Assembly (NCBI RefSeq): GCF_037392515.1
Contig: NC_090281.1
Location: forward strand, 48,646,645 to 48,710,644
Direction of reading: 5' to 3'
Source of the DNA: Haliotis asinina
Taxonomy: Eukaryota; Mollusca; Gastropoda; Lepetellida; Haliotidae
DNA length: 64,000 bases
Both the position numbers and the translations under genes were made by a program. Each line of letters opens with the position of its first letter. Position 1 is the stretch's first letter. The notes beneath the pieces are model-generated. The model had not been told where the DNA came from and searched no databases. It was given only the letters and a program-made list of their open reading frames with translations. This document shows, one piece after another, positions 1-13,500 of the stretch.

Positions 1-1598
1 TTCAGTAAAACATTAATTCCAAATAATGACTTTGAGGTTAGTGGTCCCAAAACACAGGCGAAAAGGTTTCGTCGAAATGAAAATTACCTTTAGTTTCAGT
101 TGATAAAAGCGTCGCTTGTTTTGGAGCAAATATTGAACAGAAATCATGGTGGAAAATGAGTTATGCCACAAATTCCCTCTCATATGACAGGCAATGTGAT
201 ACCACTTTAAACTTTATGCTCTTGACGAGCTAAGCATTTCACCACTTACTGAGCATCCATTTGATATTCAAAGCAGCTGGGGACGGACTGTCAGAGACTT
301 AATCTGTTTACCACTCTTCAGGCCCTTGAACTCTGACAAAACATATGTTCTGTTTTAAAATGAAATATCTACACTGTTGCACTGAAGAATACGTGTACAC
401 GCCTGACATCGTCTTCACTATCAAGAACTCATTGTTCAAACTGATAGAGCCTGACAAGAAATGATTGTAGAGAGTTCTATAGCTCCAACTCCTCACGATC
501 GAAGACTGTGTCAGCGTCATGTTATATGTTCCACCTGCTTGCTCTGTCCAGAAGGTGAAAAACGAGTTCTAGTTTAGCAGTTCAGAGAGCAGTTGATTAT
601 GATTGACGAATCCAATGCATGTGCGAATAGTAGTCTGGATATAGCCCTATCTGAGCACAAGTACAGCTGAACCTCATCTTCACAATACAGTTTTACCTCC
701 GCAGAGTGCTTATTACATCCTAGTGTCTCAGTGCCGACGCCGACCATTCTTGGTCAATCGCTTGATCAGATTCCAGCCAAGGAAGAAGCATCACTCTCAG
801 CTGAGGTGAAGACGCAGAGTTGGACGTTTGTAGTGGCGCCTGGATTATTATCTGGTTAGAGCATACCCACGGGAAGATGATCAAAGATGAGGCCATATAA
901 GAGACAATCGCCGTTTCTCTTTAGAAGAAATTAGGGAACTTTCGGAAGCTCATCCCTGCCTCTGAACAAATGTGCACAGCACTGTCATGCTACTAAATAC
1001 TGAGCCTCTCTAGTACATGCTACCAGAAGAGACAGAATCTAATTCCATAACACATCAGTCATTACGACTCGGTACATGTGCCTGTGTACATTCAGTTACT
1101 GACTGATGACTGGATCGTCCAAGTGAGTACTACACTGGAGCTGAATAAGAGTCTTTTCCTCTGCGGAGCTCTTGTAAGGCAATTCAGCTGATCCACTTGT
1201 TCTACACCGGTTTCAAGAAGAATTGCCCTAGTCGGACCTGAATCCCATCTCCCATGCCTGATCCAGAGGTGTCGAGGGTACACGGTCAGGGTAGTTGTCT
1301 GGGAAAGACCTCGTAACTTGATCACTCAGAAAATTATGAAGATGCTTGTACAGAAAACAAAGAAATATGTCACTACTGTCCTTGGAAGACTATAATGAAG
1401 TGTCTGAAATTATGTTTGATTATAGAGCACTCACCTTAAGAAAAAATGCTGGCTACAAACAACAATAGCGTTTTCCCAAACGGTCTCATCTTTAATATCT
1501 GATATGATCAATCCTCTTTTATTGTAAGAATTTTACATGAATACCCCAGTTATTAATCTACAGCTCACAGTAACTTCCCGATTTCTGTTTTACTGCAG
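1..1598. other. 5' flank, no recognisable gene
   Basis: Only short open frames occur here and none resembles a known domain. The missing N-terminal exons of the NRF-6-like gene should lie in or upstream of this stretch. I looked for the Trp- and Cys-rich first half of an NRF domain on the plus strand and did not find it. Confidence 0.4.
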
Positions 1599-4500
1599 AC
1601 TAGCCTAGTAGACCCCACCCAACTCGCCATCACTCTCGGACTATGCATGCCAGACACCTGCACAGGCCAAGACGTCTCCGCCATTGCCACAGACCGTAAA
1701 ATATCACCTTTTCCTTCCAAACATTCCAAGGCACAATAAACCATGCCACAAAACTGCCTTAGCGAAGCATCAGCCGTTGCTCTTTCTATAAGTTCGTGTC
1801 CTTCATTCTTCCATGCATGAATCATCAACCAAGTCCACCTCCACGGCATTGGTCAGTTCAGTAGCCATTATGGACATGTGGACAATACATATTACAGCTT
1901 GTTTCTCTACTTCGCATTCACAGAACAATTCGCCATACTACAGTTCAAGCAAACCTTTGATGCATATTTTGTCGTGTACATCTATGCCCCAATCTAAAAA
2001 GTGGCCGAATTAAAATTAAATTTATGGTCTCTTCGCAGTAATTCAGCTATATATTGGCACTAACCATAAAATCAAATTAGACCATCAAATCAAATCGCCC
2101 GTTTGTTACGAATTAGGTCTAGCGTTACAAGGTGGGTTTTGGATTTTTACGCTGGTTTAAAATCCAGCAATATCGTGGCTGGGACACCAGAAATGTATTT
2201 CTGGAGCGAACTAGCGTTCGGTGTGACTTGAGAACTCTTCAGGCATTCTCTGTCCTGATCCCGGATCAAGTCCACTAGGGTGATCACAGAAATATGTTCC
2301 ATTATCACTCTTCCATTGCTTCCCGTGAAGATCCGGGTTAGAACTGATCTTCAGCAACCCATGCTTGTCCTAAGACTCGAGTAACGAGATCGGGTTTAGG
2401 CTCGCCGACTTGGCTAACAACTCATCGTATCCGTGATGTTCATGTTGTTCGCTGGACTGTCTGGTCGAGAATCGATTTTTTTAGACCCCCGTCACATAGC
2501 TGTAATGTTTATGAGTGAGGCGTTAACAACAAATTTCAGGGTCGTTTTACTGCACATAATATTGAATAACGGAAGTAGAATGGATCCTAAATAGTAACAT
2601 ATTCGATCCTTTATTGACTGGACCTTTTTCTACTGTTAGTGCTGATGTCTCAGAACATAGCCCTGCTGGCGAGTGTTACCTGTTATCAGAAGGACTTCCC
2701 TCTCGACACGGATGCCATAGTGGCCATGTAAGTTGGGAGACTTCGTCCAATTTCATAAACATCAACGATGTTGTACCCCGGTAGGAAACCTCTGCTTGAA
2801 GATCTGAAATCTTTACGTATTTGGTTTACGAACCCGGCCAGCTAGTCTCGAAATGTTCCTAGCCCTACGAACTTCTTAAGCCCATTCTTAACATATTGGC
2901 TACGATCAAAGTTACGAATTCTTATAGTTACGAACGTTTTGAGAATAAGGACCCCGGTTAGCGACGAGTATTCCATATTATGGACCGATCCATGCGATAC
3001 TTTCGGATCTAGTTAGGACTGATTTCTGTATCTATGAAAAAACAAATACAGGCAGTTCAGAATGAAACAAAAGATTTCGTTTGCTTTGTTGGGCGATTCA
3101 CCTGGGTCACACTTTGACGTAGACCATGGTAACTAAAGTGCTAGTTCCACAGTAGGGTTACTTAATGCATCCAAATAAACAAGAAATGCTGCTCTGTGTG
3201 CTTCGAGTTTATGGGTGAAGTATACCATTATGTTTCGTAGTATAATAACTTAGAAGCTGACCATTTAAAAACATATCTACCATGGCTACATGAAATGCTT
3301 GAATTCGATTGGTCAATCGATACAATCAGACGGTATCAATTTGGATTGAAAATGCGTCTGATTTCACGGGGCACGTATACAACACTGCCGCGCTATTTCA
3401 ACTTGACCAGCGACATGGCTAATATCATGGATATGGAGGAAGAGAGTCTATGTTTCTCTATTTCTATGCTAATATCAACACAGCAGACTTGATGTAAATG
3501 CGTACAAGACATTTATTAAAATTCGGAAAAACGCAATTAAGTGATTTGGGCTTCCGCGAATATAAGGGAAACTCACTATCATATTACCTTCTATTATAAA
3601 AATATTCTCAATTACAATACACAGTCCCCAACACAAGCAAACAATATCTAACTTATAAATCAAAAAGTCGTGTAAAAAGACATCCCTATCTATACAAAAA
3701 AATAGAGAAAGCCGTGAGTAAACATTTATATTTTATGGTAAATGGTAGATCTATATTTGTTCCCATTTAGAATGGGAAATACACAAGATAACGGTCAGGT
3801 GATACACCGAATTTATGCCATTTATAGATCTACTCCATCATGTCCTGTTGCATCGTGCAAAATTAGATGTCTGAAGTTGAACCACCAGATATCTGCTCTC
3901 TGCTAGCCTCAAGACAAGGCCGTCACTGCTAGAGATCTATCTTCGTAACACTTTGGGAAAAGCTGGCCATAATCCAGCCCCAATTGATGAAAACAATGTT
4001 CCAGGGTATCCAAAGTTAGTAGCATGAACACAAAACAGCACTGTCGCTCTTCCGTCACATCGGAGTGGAGACACGTACGTGAAGGCATGAACGACACTCG
4101 CCGGTCATAAAAATCAACGCTCTTTTATAAGTTACAGACCGTAGGTCGATCAAAAAAGGATCTGTTCTTCGATTCTGCGGGGTTCAGATTCAACAGCCAG
4201 TCAAGTATTTTCCACTGTCACTTCAAATGTCAACCTTTCTCAAAATGTAAACACCATCTCGTCCGCCATTTCTAACTGTCGTGCTGTCAACAACTACATC
4301 AAATAAAGTAAGTAGGTCAGACGATTCCATTGTGTAACTGGGGTGATTGCGTAACACACAAAACAATAGGCTGGTTTTCGGTCGTGTAGAGTTGGAATTA
4401 TATAAGTCAAGCTCTTTGGTATTACGTTATTGCATTGTTTTGTTTGGACAGAATATTTTGTATGTCGCAAATGTTGAAAAAAAATACCGACGGCACCTAC

Positions 4501-7500
4501 GGCAGACATGTTCAATTCGCCTCTCGTGCCATGCCGGTGTACGCAGTGCGGAAGGAAGAAGTCCGTTTTGAAATCGGTTATGGTAGAATGGAGATAAACG
4601 TACTGTGTTGGGAAATTAGATTAATGTTATGCAGAGAACAAAGCGAAGCGTTCGGTTCCAAATGAAATTAAAACACTATCAATTCTGCATAACATTCATC
4701 TAATTTCCCAAAACAGTACGTTTTTTCTACTAAGTATATTATATTTAAATCAAGAATTCTATTAATAATATTCATATTACGCATTATATGAATAATATTC
4801 ATATTACGCATTTTGTGATGTTCACACCATTTATCATGGGAAATTAGATCAATATTATGCAGACGACCTAAGTGTTCGGTTCCAAATTATATTCAGAGAC
4901 TATCAATTCTGCATAACATTCATCTAATTTACCAACACAGTACGTTTATCGCCTAAGTACATTATATCCATATAAGGAATTTTATTAATAATATTCATAT
5001 CAGGCATTTACAAATAATAAATAATAAGGACATTGTTCACAATGCAATATATGAACAATGTTCCCCGTGTTTTCCAAAGAACAATACTCATATTAAGTCT
5101 AAAAAACAGCAAATACATGTATGAATATGAATTGTGATTAACTGTATGATTTTGGTTCATTTCAGTGTCATTTGTTCAGTATTTGGTTTGTTGGTCATTC
5201 TTGGAACAGGATATGACGTCATATTCCTGCAAATGCGCAAAGGTGATTCTTTTAAGACGAGTGATAAATCCACCGGAGCGGCGGCACTAGGTAATGGCAA
5301 AGAAATATCTGACTCTGAAAAGGTCCCACTGCTGTCGGAATCAACTTCTGTGAGCATTGAAGATGCTCAGACGGTACAAGAAAATGTACAGGACCGTCTG
5401 CCCGACCAACGACAAACCACCAGTAAACCACAAGACCAAAAATCGGGTAATAATTTGGAACTTTGTCACATGTCATCGGTTGCCAATTGCGCAGATCGAT
5501 GCTCATGTTGTTGATCACTGGATTGTCTTGTCCAGACTCGATTATTTACAGACTGCCGCCATATAGCTGGAATATTGCTGAGTGCGACGTAGAACTAAAC
5601 TCACTCACTCACTCACTCCACATTCGAATATTTACTCATTGGTGTCCTATAGCTGGAATATTGCTGAGTGCGGTATTATATCACCCATGATCATAACTCT
5701 TTCAACCTTTCCTCAAGAACTATCTGCAGGACTCTGATATAATCTGTTTACCGAACCAGTAATGTAGACAATGGGGGTTCTGGGCCGCAGAGCAAAATTG
5801 CCTGCAAATTTGCAGGGAAAATCAAAGGTACACCACATCTGAGGCTAGTTATACGACTACTTTCTGTCTGCAAAAACCTTTCACATATAAGTTTACAGAG
5901 GTATAGGTGTATGCACGTATTCATGTAGGGGGTGTGGTGCTTTACCCCACTGGGTGTACCTCCAATTTAAAATATGAAAAGTACAGGGTATAAAAAATGC
6001 CCGGAACCAAACTCTCACAGGAAGCTTATACTGAGGTCAGATCAGGTAATTTATCCGTTCGGGAAGCGAAGAAAAAATATCACATATCACAAGCTAGACA
6101 TATGAAACTTCAAGGGGGCTCGGATGAAGGGGGCTTCCTCTCACTGCCCCCCACGAGGACCACTTTTGAAGTAGAAAAAATGAAGGCGTTTCACGTGTAT
6201 TTCTCTCTGACCGCAAGAAACAAATTCTGGTGCAATCAGGATACATCTTCTACGAACGATACTAAATTCCCCCATTGTCTTTACTACTGAACCACCTCCC
6301 GGTCTGTAGTTGTAGAGACTGTTAGCATTCTCTGTCTAAAGAACCATCTCGCAGTCTGTGGTTTAAGAGGTTGTTAGTATTCTCTGTATTCTCTTTCTGC
6401 AGAACGGCCTCATGGAATCGGTGTCAAACTGCTGTTGTCATTCTCTGCCTACACAAATGGAGCCAAGCTTCTAGATACAAGACAAGCCACTGGGAGCCTG
6501 ACAGCTGTACACGGGATCCGCTTTCTCAGCATGACATGGGTTGTTCTGGGACATGCTTTCTCCAGTCTTCTTACCATGGGGTGTAAGTGTTGAATCATTT
6601 CAAACTCGGCCAAATGCATATTACTTTCATTAATATTTTGACACCATGAATCGCAATGAACAGCTTTTATTTGGTAACCACACTTGTCTTAAGATTCTTT
6701 TTGATACAATAAGAATATTATGAACCTTTCTGAAAATGCACAATTAAATCGGTTGGTTGGTTGTTCAATGCTACACTCTAGCTATATGGGCGAGGTCTGT
6801 AATAAAGGATTCCTGAGAAGACAATCCTTTATTTTTTGGTTCTCTGCAAATTATAGCCATATGTATGTCTTACAAATATGCACGTTGCCAAATATTTTAA
6901 TATACTTAGAATATCAACTTCCAGCCTGATATATTCAATTAAGTCTCTGTTACATAGATATATTTCTTTCTGTTATGAACTTGCTTTCGTAAAATAGATT
7001 CAGTGTGTGAATCTCTGGTGTCCCTGTCATGGTATTAATGGAATATTGATAAAAACGGCTTAGAACCCAACTCACTCACTTTCATAAAAACAATATACCG
7101 TTTCAGCTAATGTTGCCCCCTTTCTCCAAGAGAGTGTCAGCAGGTGGACCTTCCACACAATCGTCAATGCTCTTGTATCAGTGGATACATTCTTCACATT
7201 AAGGTAAGTGGCGATGAGATAGTCCAGTACTCAAACCGTCTGGTCGTCACTCCGAAGACCCTGGTTCGATTCCCCACATGGGTAAACTGTGTGAAACGCG
7301 CTCCTGGTGTCCACCACCGTGATATTGTTAAAAGCTACGTAAAACCTCAGTCACTCATTAAGGTAAAAGTACAATCCATACGATCACTACATCAGATTTA
7401 TGAGCGACATTTAGGTGTTACCATCTCATGTGTGTATGGCGGGTGTTACCAATGGGCAGGATGCGTTCACCTCTTCACGAACACAAGGTTTTGTCGCTTT

Positions 7501-10500
7501 TGGCCTGTCAAGAGGCATATTTAAATATTGTCTAGTAGGATTAAACAATAGTGAACAAGAAAACGTTTCACATGTATTTTGTGAGCGTCCCTCCGAAAAC
7601 TGATTGTTTGTTTTCTTGACTAGTGGGCTGCTTGTCGCCTATCTGGCCATGAAGGAGCTAAAGAAAGGCCGAGGAAAGCTAAACTGGGCCATGTTCTACT
7701 TCCACAGATTCTGGAGGTAGGTGTAACCCCAACAGTTGTTGTACAGAACATTTCCATGAAAATTCTGAAAAAAATAGCTTCAAATATGACTTTACCCCTT
7801 TGGTACATATCAAGGAAAGTTGGTATGGTAGCCGTGTGGTCACGCTGAATCCCTGGGATTGACTCCCTACAAGGGTAAAATGCGTGAAGCCCATTTCTAG
7901 AGTTCCTACCTTGATATTGCTGGAATATTACTAAAAGCGGCGTAACACCATTCTCACTAATTCACTCGATATATCACAAAATGTGCATGAATGGAAGTTT
8001 CACATTCTGTGGAAGCTTTTGTCTTGATATATGTTTTGATATCTATCGTCTTTCGAGACTGCATTAGCAATACTCACAACTCATTCAATCAATGAGGTGA
8101 AGGCATATGCACTTTTAGCTCTGAACTCCAGATTTTTTTACATGAGATTTGTACTCGGCCCGAGTTTATCTTGAATCTGGATATTCTGGAGCTAGTCTGA
8201 AACTTGCATTCCAAGATAGGTGAAGGCCTGATCTTCCACAAGATGCTCAATAACTCCTCTCCCTTATAACTTGACCAATCCATCATTAGTTACCTTGCCA
8301 CGTTTCATATGAAGAGCATTACATTTGTCGAGTCTAAATGTCATGCCAACATCATTAGAAAAGGAGACAATGAAAACATGTTCTTTCAATTTGGTATTTC
8401 CTTTACAAAACAGCTCGATGTTATCCATGTAGAGGAGATGAATAAGCGGTGTTGGGGATCTGTGCTGAGGAGGTCCGGGATGGTTACCCTCCTCGCTGTT
8501 GAGCAGAAAACTCAATGGATTTAGAGATAGGCAAAAAAGCAAAGGACTGAAGGAGTTCCCCCTGGAAAAGTCCCCTTCTGATAGGAATAGATTCCGAAGT
8601 CTGCACCTGCCCTTGCGGGTACATCTCAAGTTGAGTCGACCAGCAACTCGAGTAAATCAAGTAGTTGCCCACGGAGGTCAATACACCAAAGAGACTTCAG
8701 AAATCTATTCGAAAGGGATAGAGTCGTATGCCATTTTGTAGTCAATCCAGCACATGGAGTGGTTGCGGTGATACGTTTTAGCCTCAAAATCGTTTTTTTT
8801 TTTTGTACAAGACGTTGATCCTTGCATCCCCCAAATCCCTTTCTCGCCCCCTTCCCCTTCTGTAAATAATGTCATCGCAAGAGCAGTATGACGATACGAG
8901 GTTTGTCAAACACCCTGCAAATAGTTTGTATTGAGTATTCAAACATGTAACAGGGCGGAGGTTTTGGGGATCAGTCAAGTCTCCATTCTTGGGAAGGAGT
9001 ATTGTGACACCTTTGCAGAACCATGAGGAACATCACATGCGTCCACGAGAGAGCTGAAACAGCGATGTAATGGTGTAACAGACACAGGGAAACGCTTTTT
9101 TGGTATGGGTTGCGAATGCCATCAGGCCCTGAAGCTGTACTAGAGTTGGACTTTTTGATAACTTTCCTCAGGCAATCTAGTGAGATGTAGAAGACAAACG
9201 ACCTAGTTATTTTCTCATGCATTGCATGGTCATAATTTCTCACCAATGGTGCTTCAACGTTAAAGTTGCCGGGAATAGACCTCACTGTTTCCAGAACCTT
9301 TCATTGGCATCCATGGGAGGTCGCTTATCTTGCTCACCACCACAGTTGCCTGTAGATTTGTTTTTCATTTTTACCAAAGAGTCTATTTTGTTTGATGAAA
9401 GAATTATTATTATTGTGTTGTTGTTGCTGCTGCTGTTGTTGTTGATGATGATGTTGTTATAGGCTGACTCCAGTTTACATGCTGATGCTGATGTTTTCCA
9501 CGTGCTTATTCCACTATCTCGGAGATGGACCTATCTGGTCACAGACGGGTATGCAGAAGCAGCAATGCAGAGACAATTGGTGGACGAACCTTCTTTACAT
9601 CAATAACCTCGTCAACAAGGACGAAATGGTACTTACCACAGCATTACTTATACACAGCCATATATTCTGAACAGCAAAAGAAACGCAATCTTCGAAAAAA
9701 TGAAATCTCATGAAAGTATGGGTTCATGTTTGTGTCTTCTATTTAAAAACTTAACAGAGTTGCGTTTCCTTGGATGTTCAGAAAACATTATCAAAGACCA
9801 GCTCTGTGTAATGCGATATGTTCCACTAGCCAGTTCATAAAAGCAAGAACGGCCTTCATGAAACACTCACGTTAGGCTAATACAGACAGTTGGAACAGGG
9901 TGCGTAAACGTAACATGCTAGGGAGTATGGCTGATCTGGTGCGGAATTTGTTTTGTTTGTTTATTGTATTCGTGACTAACGATATTTACATCATGACAAG
10001 TGCATGTATTTAAGTACATCCTTACGCTTAGCAGTGATGCATCATTAGGGTTAACTGTGTCCTCAGTTCACAGGCTGAAAAATAGACGAGTGTATTATTC
10101 GGGTACATTCTGCTACGAAACTTTGTCCAGTCCGACATTTCGCCCAAAACGGTAGTCGGAGTACACATGATTGGGTAGACTGTCGGTTTTACACGAAGTC
10201 ATGAAGTGACGGCCTGTCCTCGGGCGTACTTCGGGGTGGGTGTCACATAAGCACTATGTATTATGTTGATATATTGGTATCCACCGTGTTTACATAGAAA
10301 TACTGGCAAACAAGGGTAAGTTGAGCACCGACAACTGACCAGTGTTAGCATGTATGATTGCCGCCCGCTTGCGCTTGTCATTGTAAGCGAAAGGGCTCCC
10401 TGTTGTCATAGATCAAGTATAGTGTGTATTACCGACTTGCAACACCGACTATGTGAGAGTCTAATGAGCAAGACGTGTGCAACTGCCTGAGGTAGCTATT

Positions 10501-13500
10501 TCATGGTCATGCACTGCACATGCACTAGCCTACATATGCTCTACCTTTCACAAACCAAATGAGTTTGCTCACTGCCATGCACCGACTACTTCTCGTAAAA
10601 GCGTTTTCTGCACCGGTCCAACCTATCCTTGTTTGCCAGTAGTAAAAGGCAAATGGCATGATTGCTTATGATAACTGACCACTCTAATCTTACAGTGTTT
10701 ACTGTGGAGTTGGTACCTGGCAAACGATATGCAGTTCTTCGTCTTGACTCCTCTCATTCTCATTCCCCTCTTCTAGTAAGTAGATATCTCTTTTGCTACT
10801 CAACTAATGTTTGGGTCACTGAACAAACGTGTTACGAACTCTGAACTTAGCATGAGCATCGACCTACACAGTTGGATACGATGGAATGTCTCAGACAGGT
10901 TAACCAGCCTGACCGCGCGATCCCGACTGTCGCCTCATCCGACAAACATGTGTTGCTGAAGTTCAATTCTAAGCCGGATCTTATCGGGTTTTTAAAGGAA
11001 GATATTCCTTGGTATCATAATTGTTTGTGTGACAACATTTCTTGTCAGACTTAGCAATGAAACCTAGGCTGTTCTGTTGAACGAGGCTCAGCTTTCAAAT
11101 ATATCTGGGTTGTAACTGTCTCTTATTTTGTTTATGGGCACATATTTGGCGTCGATTTAGGGCATAACCCTATACACGTAATTCACGGTTGGTAATTTAT
11201 ATGGTGCGTATTTCTTTTACGAAATTACTTTTGCACACACCTCATGTTAAGGATACGTACGATATTTACTACGATTATTCATTCGTGTGATACACATTTC
11301 AGTGTTTAATTCGATTGATACGGGATTCCCTTGTGTGTGAATAATATCATACGCATTTCAGAGTTTGTAGTCTGCATTGTAGGTACACCACGGTTTGTAT
11401 GATAGTCAAATACAGTTAAAGTAGTAGTTGGGTATAAGCTGTTTTGTTCGTCTCCTACAACCCACGCTATGCAGGATGAACTCATCAATAACCCATAATC
11501 GTCGTATTTGCAGACTAATGGGGATTACTCGTGGGCTGTCATGGAGTGAACATGCTTTCAGCCACTGGGTTTCGTTGGTTGATATGGAATACTCATGCTT
11601 TCAGCCATTGGGTTTCGTTGTTAGTCATGGAGTGCTCATGCTTCGAGCCATTGGTTTCCGTTGGTTGTGATAGTGTGCTTATGCTTTCAGCTACTGTTTT
11701 CCTTGGTTGTCATGGAGTAATCATGCTTTCAGCCACTGGCTTGTTAGACCCAGACACAGCGTGGACAAAGTGGCATACTGACGGTGACTTGAAACAACAA
11801 CTCTTTCTTCCTTATTTCCAGTTCGGAGATGCTCGGTATGATTGTGATCGGCGTATTCCTTGCTGCTACTCTCACGACTGCTGGATTGATATCAAGGCTT
11901 GACAACATACCCGTTGGTACCTTCTACCAGACGGAGGGAAAACAGTAGGTTTTCTGTCTTTCTTCTAGCTGTAAAGTTATCGTCTAACTGATTTATAGTA
12001 GCGGACGTTCATATTAACAAACTCGATCATATATGTTTTATGTGGCACTAGTAAAATCTGACTCTAGCACATGTAAGTATCATCGACGAAAATTAAAACA
12101 GTTTTCTACGCAGACATGTACCCTTTCTGGAGGTATGAATATATTACGTGGATGAAAGTATAGTCTAGGTAGATATCAGTATATTTTACGTTGATGAAAG
12201 CTACTTCTACATAATAGGAGTATATTCTACGTGGATGAAAGATTCTTCTACCTAGGTATGAGAACATTTTACGTGGATGAAAGTACCGTCTACGTAGATA
12301 TGAGTACATTTTAAGTGGATGAAAGTATCGCCAACGTAGATAGGAGTACATTTTACATGGATGAAAGCACGGTCTACGTAGGTATGAGTACATTTTACAT
12401 GGATGAAAGTACATTTTACATGGATGAAAGTATCGTCTACGTAGGTATGAGTACATTTTACATGGATGAAAGTACCGTCTACGTAGGTATGAGTACATTT
12501 TACATGGATGAAAGTACGGTCTACATAGGTATGAGTACATTTTACATGGATGAAAGTACCGTCTACGTAGGTATGAGTACATTTTACATGGATGAAAGTA
12601 CCGTCTACGTAGGTATGAGTACATTTTACATGGATGAAAGTACGGTCTACGTAGGTATGAGTACATTTTACATGGATGAAAGTACGGTCTACGTAGGTAT
12701 GAGTACATTTTACATGGATGAAAGCACGGTCTGCGTAGGTATGAGTACATTTTACATGGATGAAAGTACGGTCTACGTAGGTATGAGTACATTTTACATG
12801 GATGAAAGTACCGTCTACGTAGGTATGAGTACATTTTACATGGATGAAAGTACCGCCTACGTAGGTATGAGTACATTTTACATGGATGAAAGTACGGTCT
12901 ACGTAGGTATGAGTACATTTTACATGGATGAAAGTACCGTCTACGTAGGTATGAGTACATTTTACGTGAATGAAAGTACCGTCTACGTAGGTATGAGTAC
13001 ATTTTACATGGATGAAAGTACGGCCTACGTAGGTATGAGTACATTTTACATGGATGAAAGCACGGTCTACGTAGGTATGAGTACATTTTACATGGATGAA
13101 AGTACCGTCTACGTAGGTATGAGTACATTTTACATGGATGAAAGTACCGCCTACGTAGGTATGAGTACATTTTACATGGATGAAAGTACGGTCTACGTAG
13201 GTATGAGTACATTTTACATGGATGAAAGTACGGTCTACATAGGTATGAGTACATTTTACATGGATGAAAGTACCGTCTACGTAGGTATGAGTACATTTTA
13301 CATGGATGAAAGTACCGTCTACGTAGGTATGAGTACATTTTACATGGATGAAAGTACGGTCTACGTAGGTATGAGTACATTTTACATGGATGAAAGTACG
13401 GTCTACGTAGGTATGAGTACATTTTACATGGATGAAAGCACGGTCTGCGTAGGTATGAGTACATTTTACATGGATGAAAGTACGGTCTACGTAGGTATGA

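Larger units (their letters stand above)
1696..5165. other. intron(s) of the NRF-6-like gene
   Basis: Holds an old SINE-A copy near 2328 and the hairpin pair near 4592. I see nothing else recognisable. A short coding exon that would join 1695 to 5166 in phase should be here, but I could not identify it. Confidence 0.4.
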
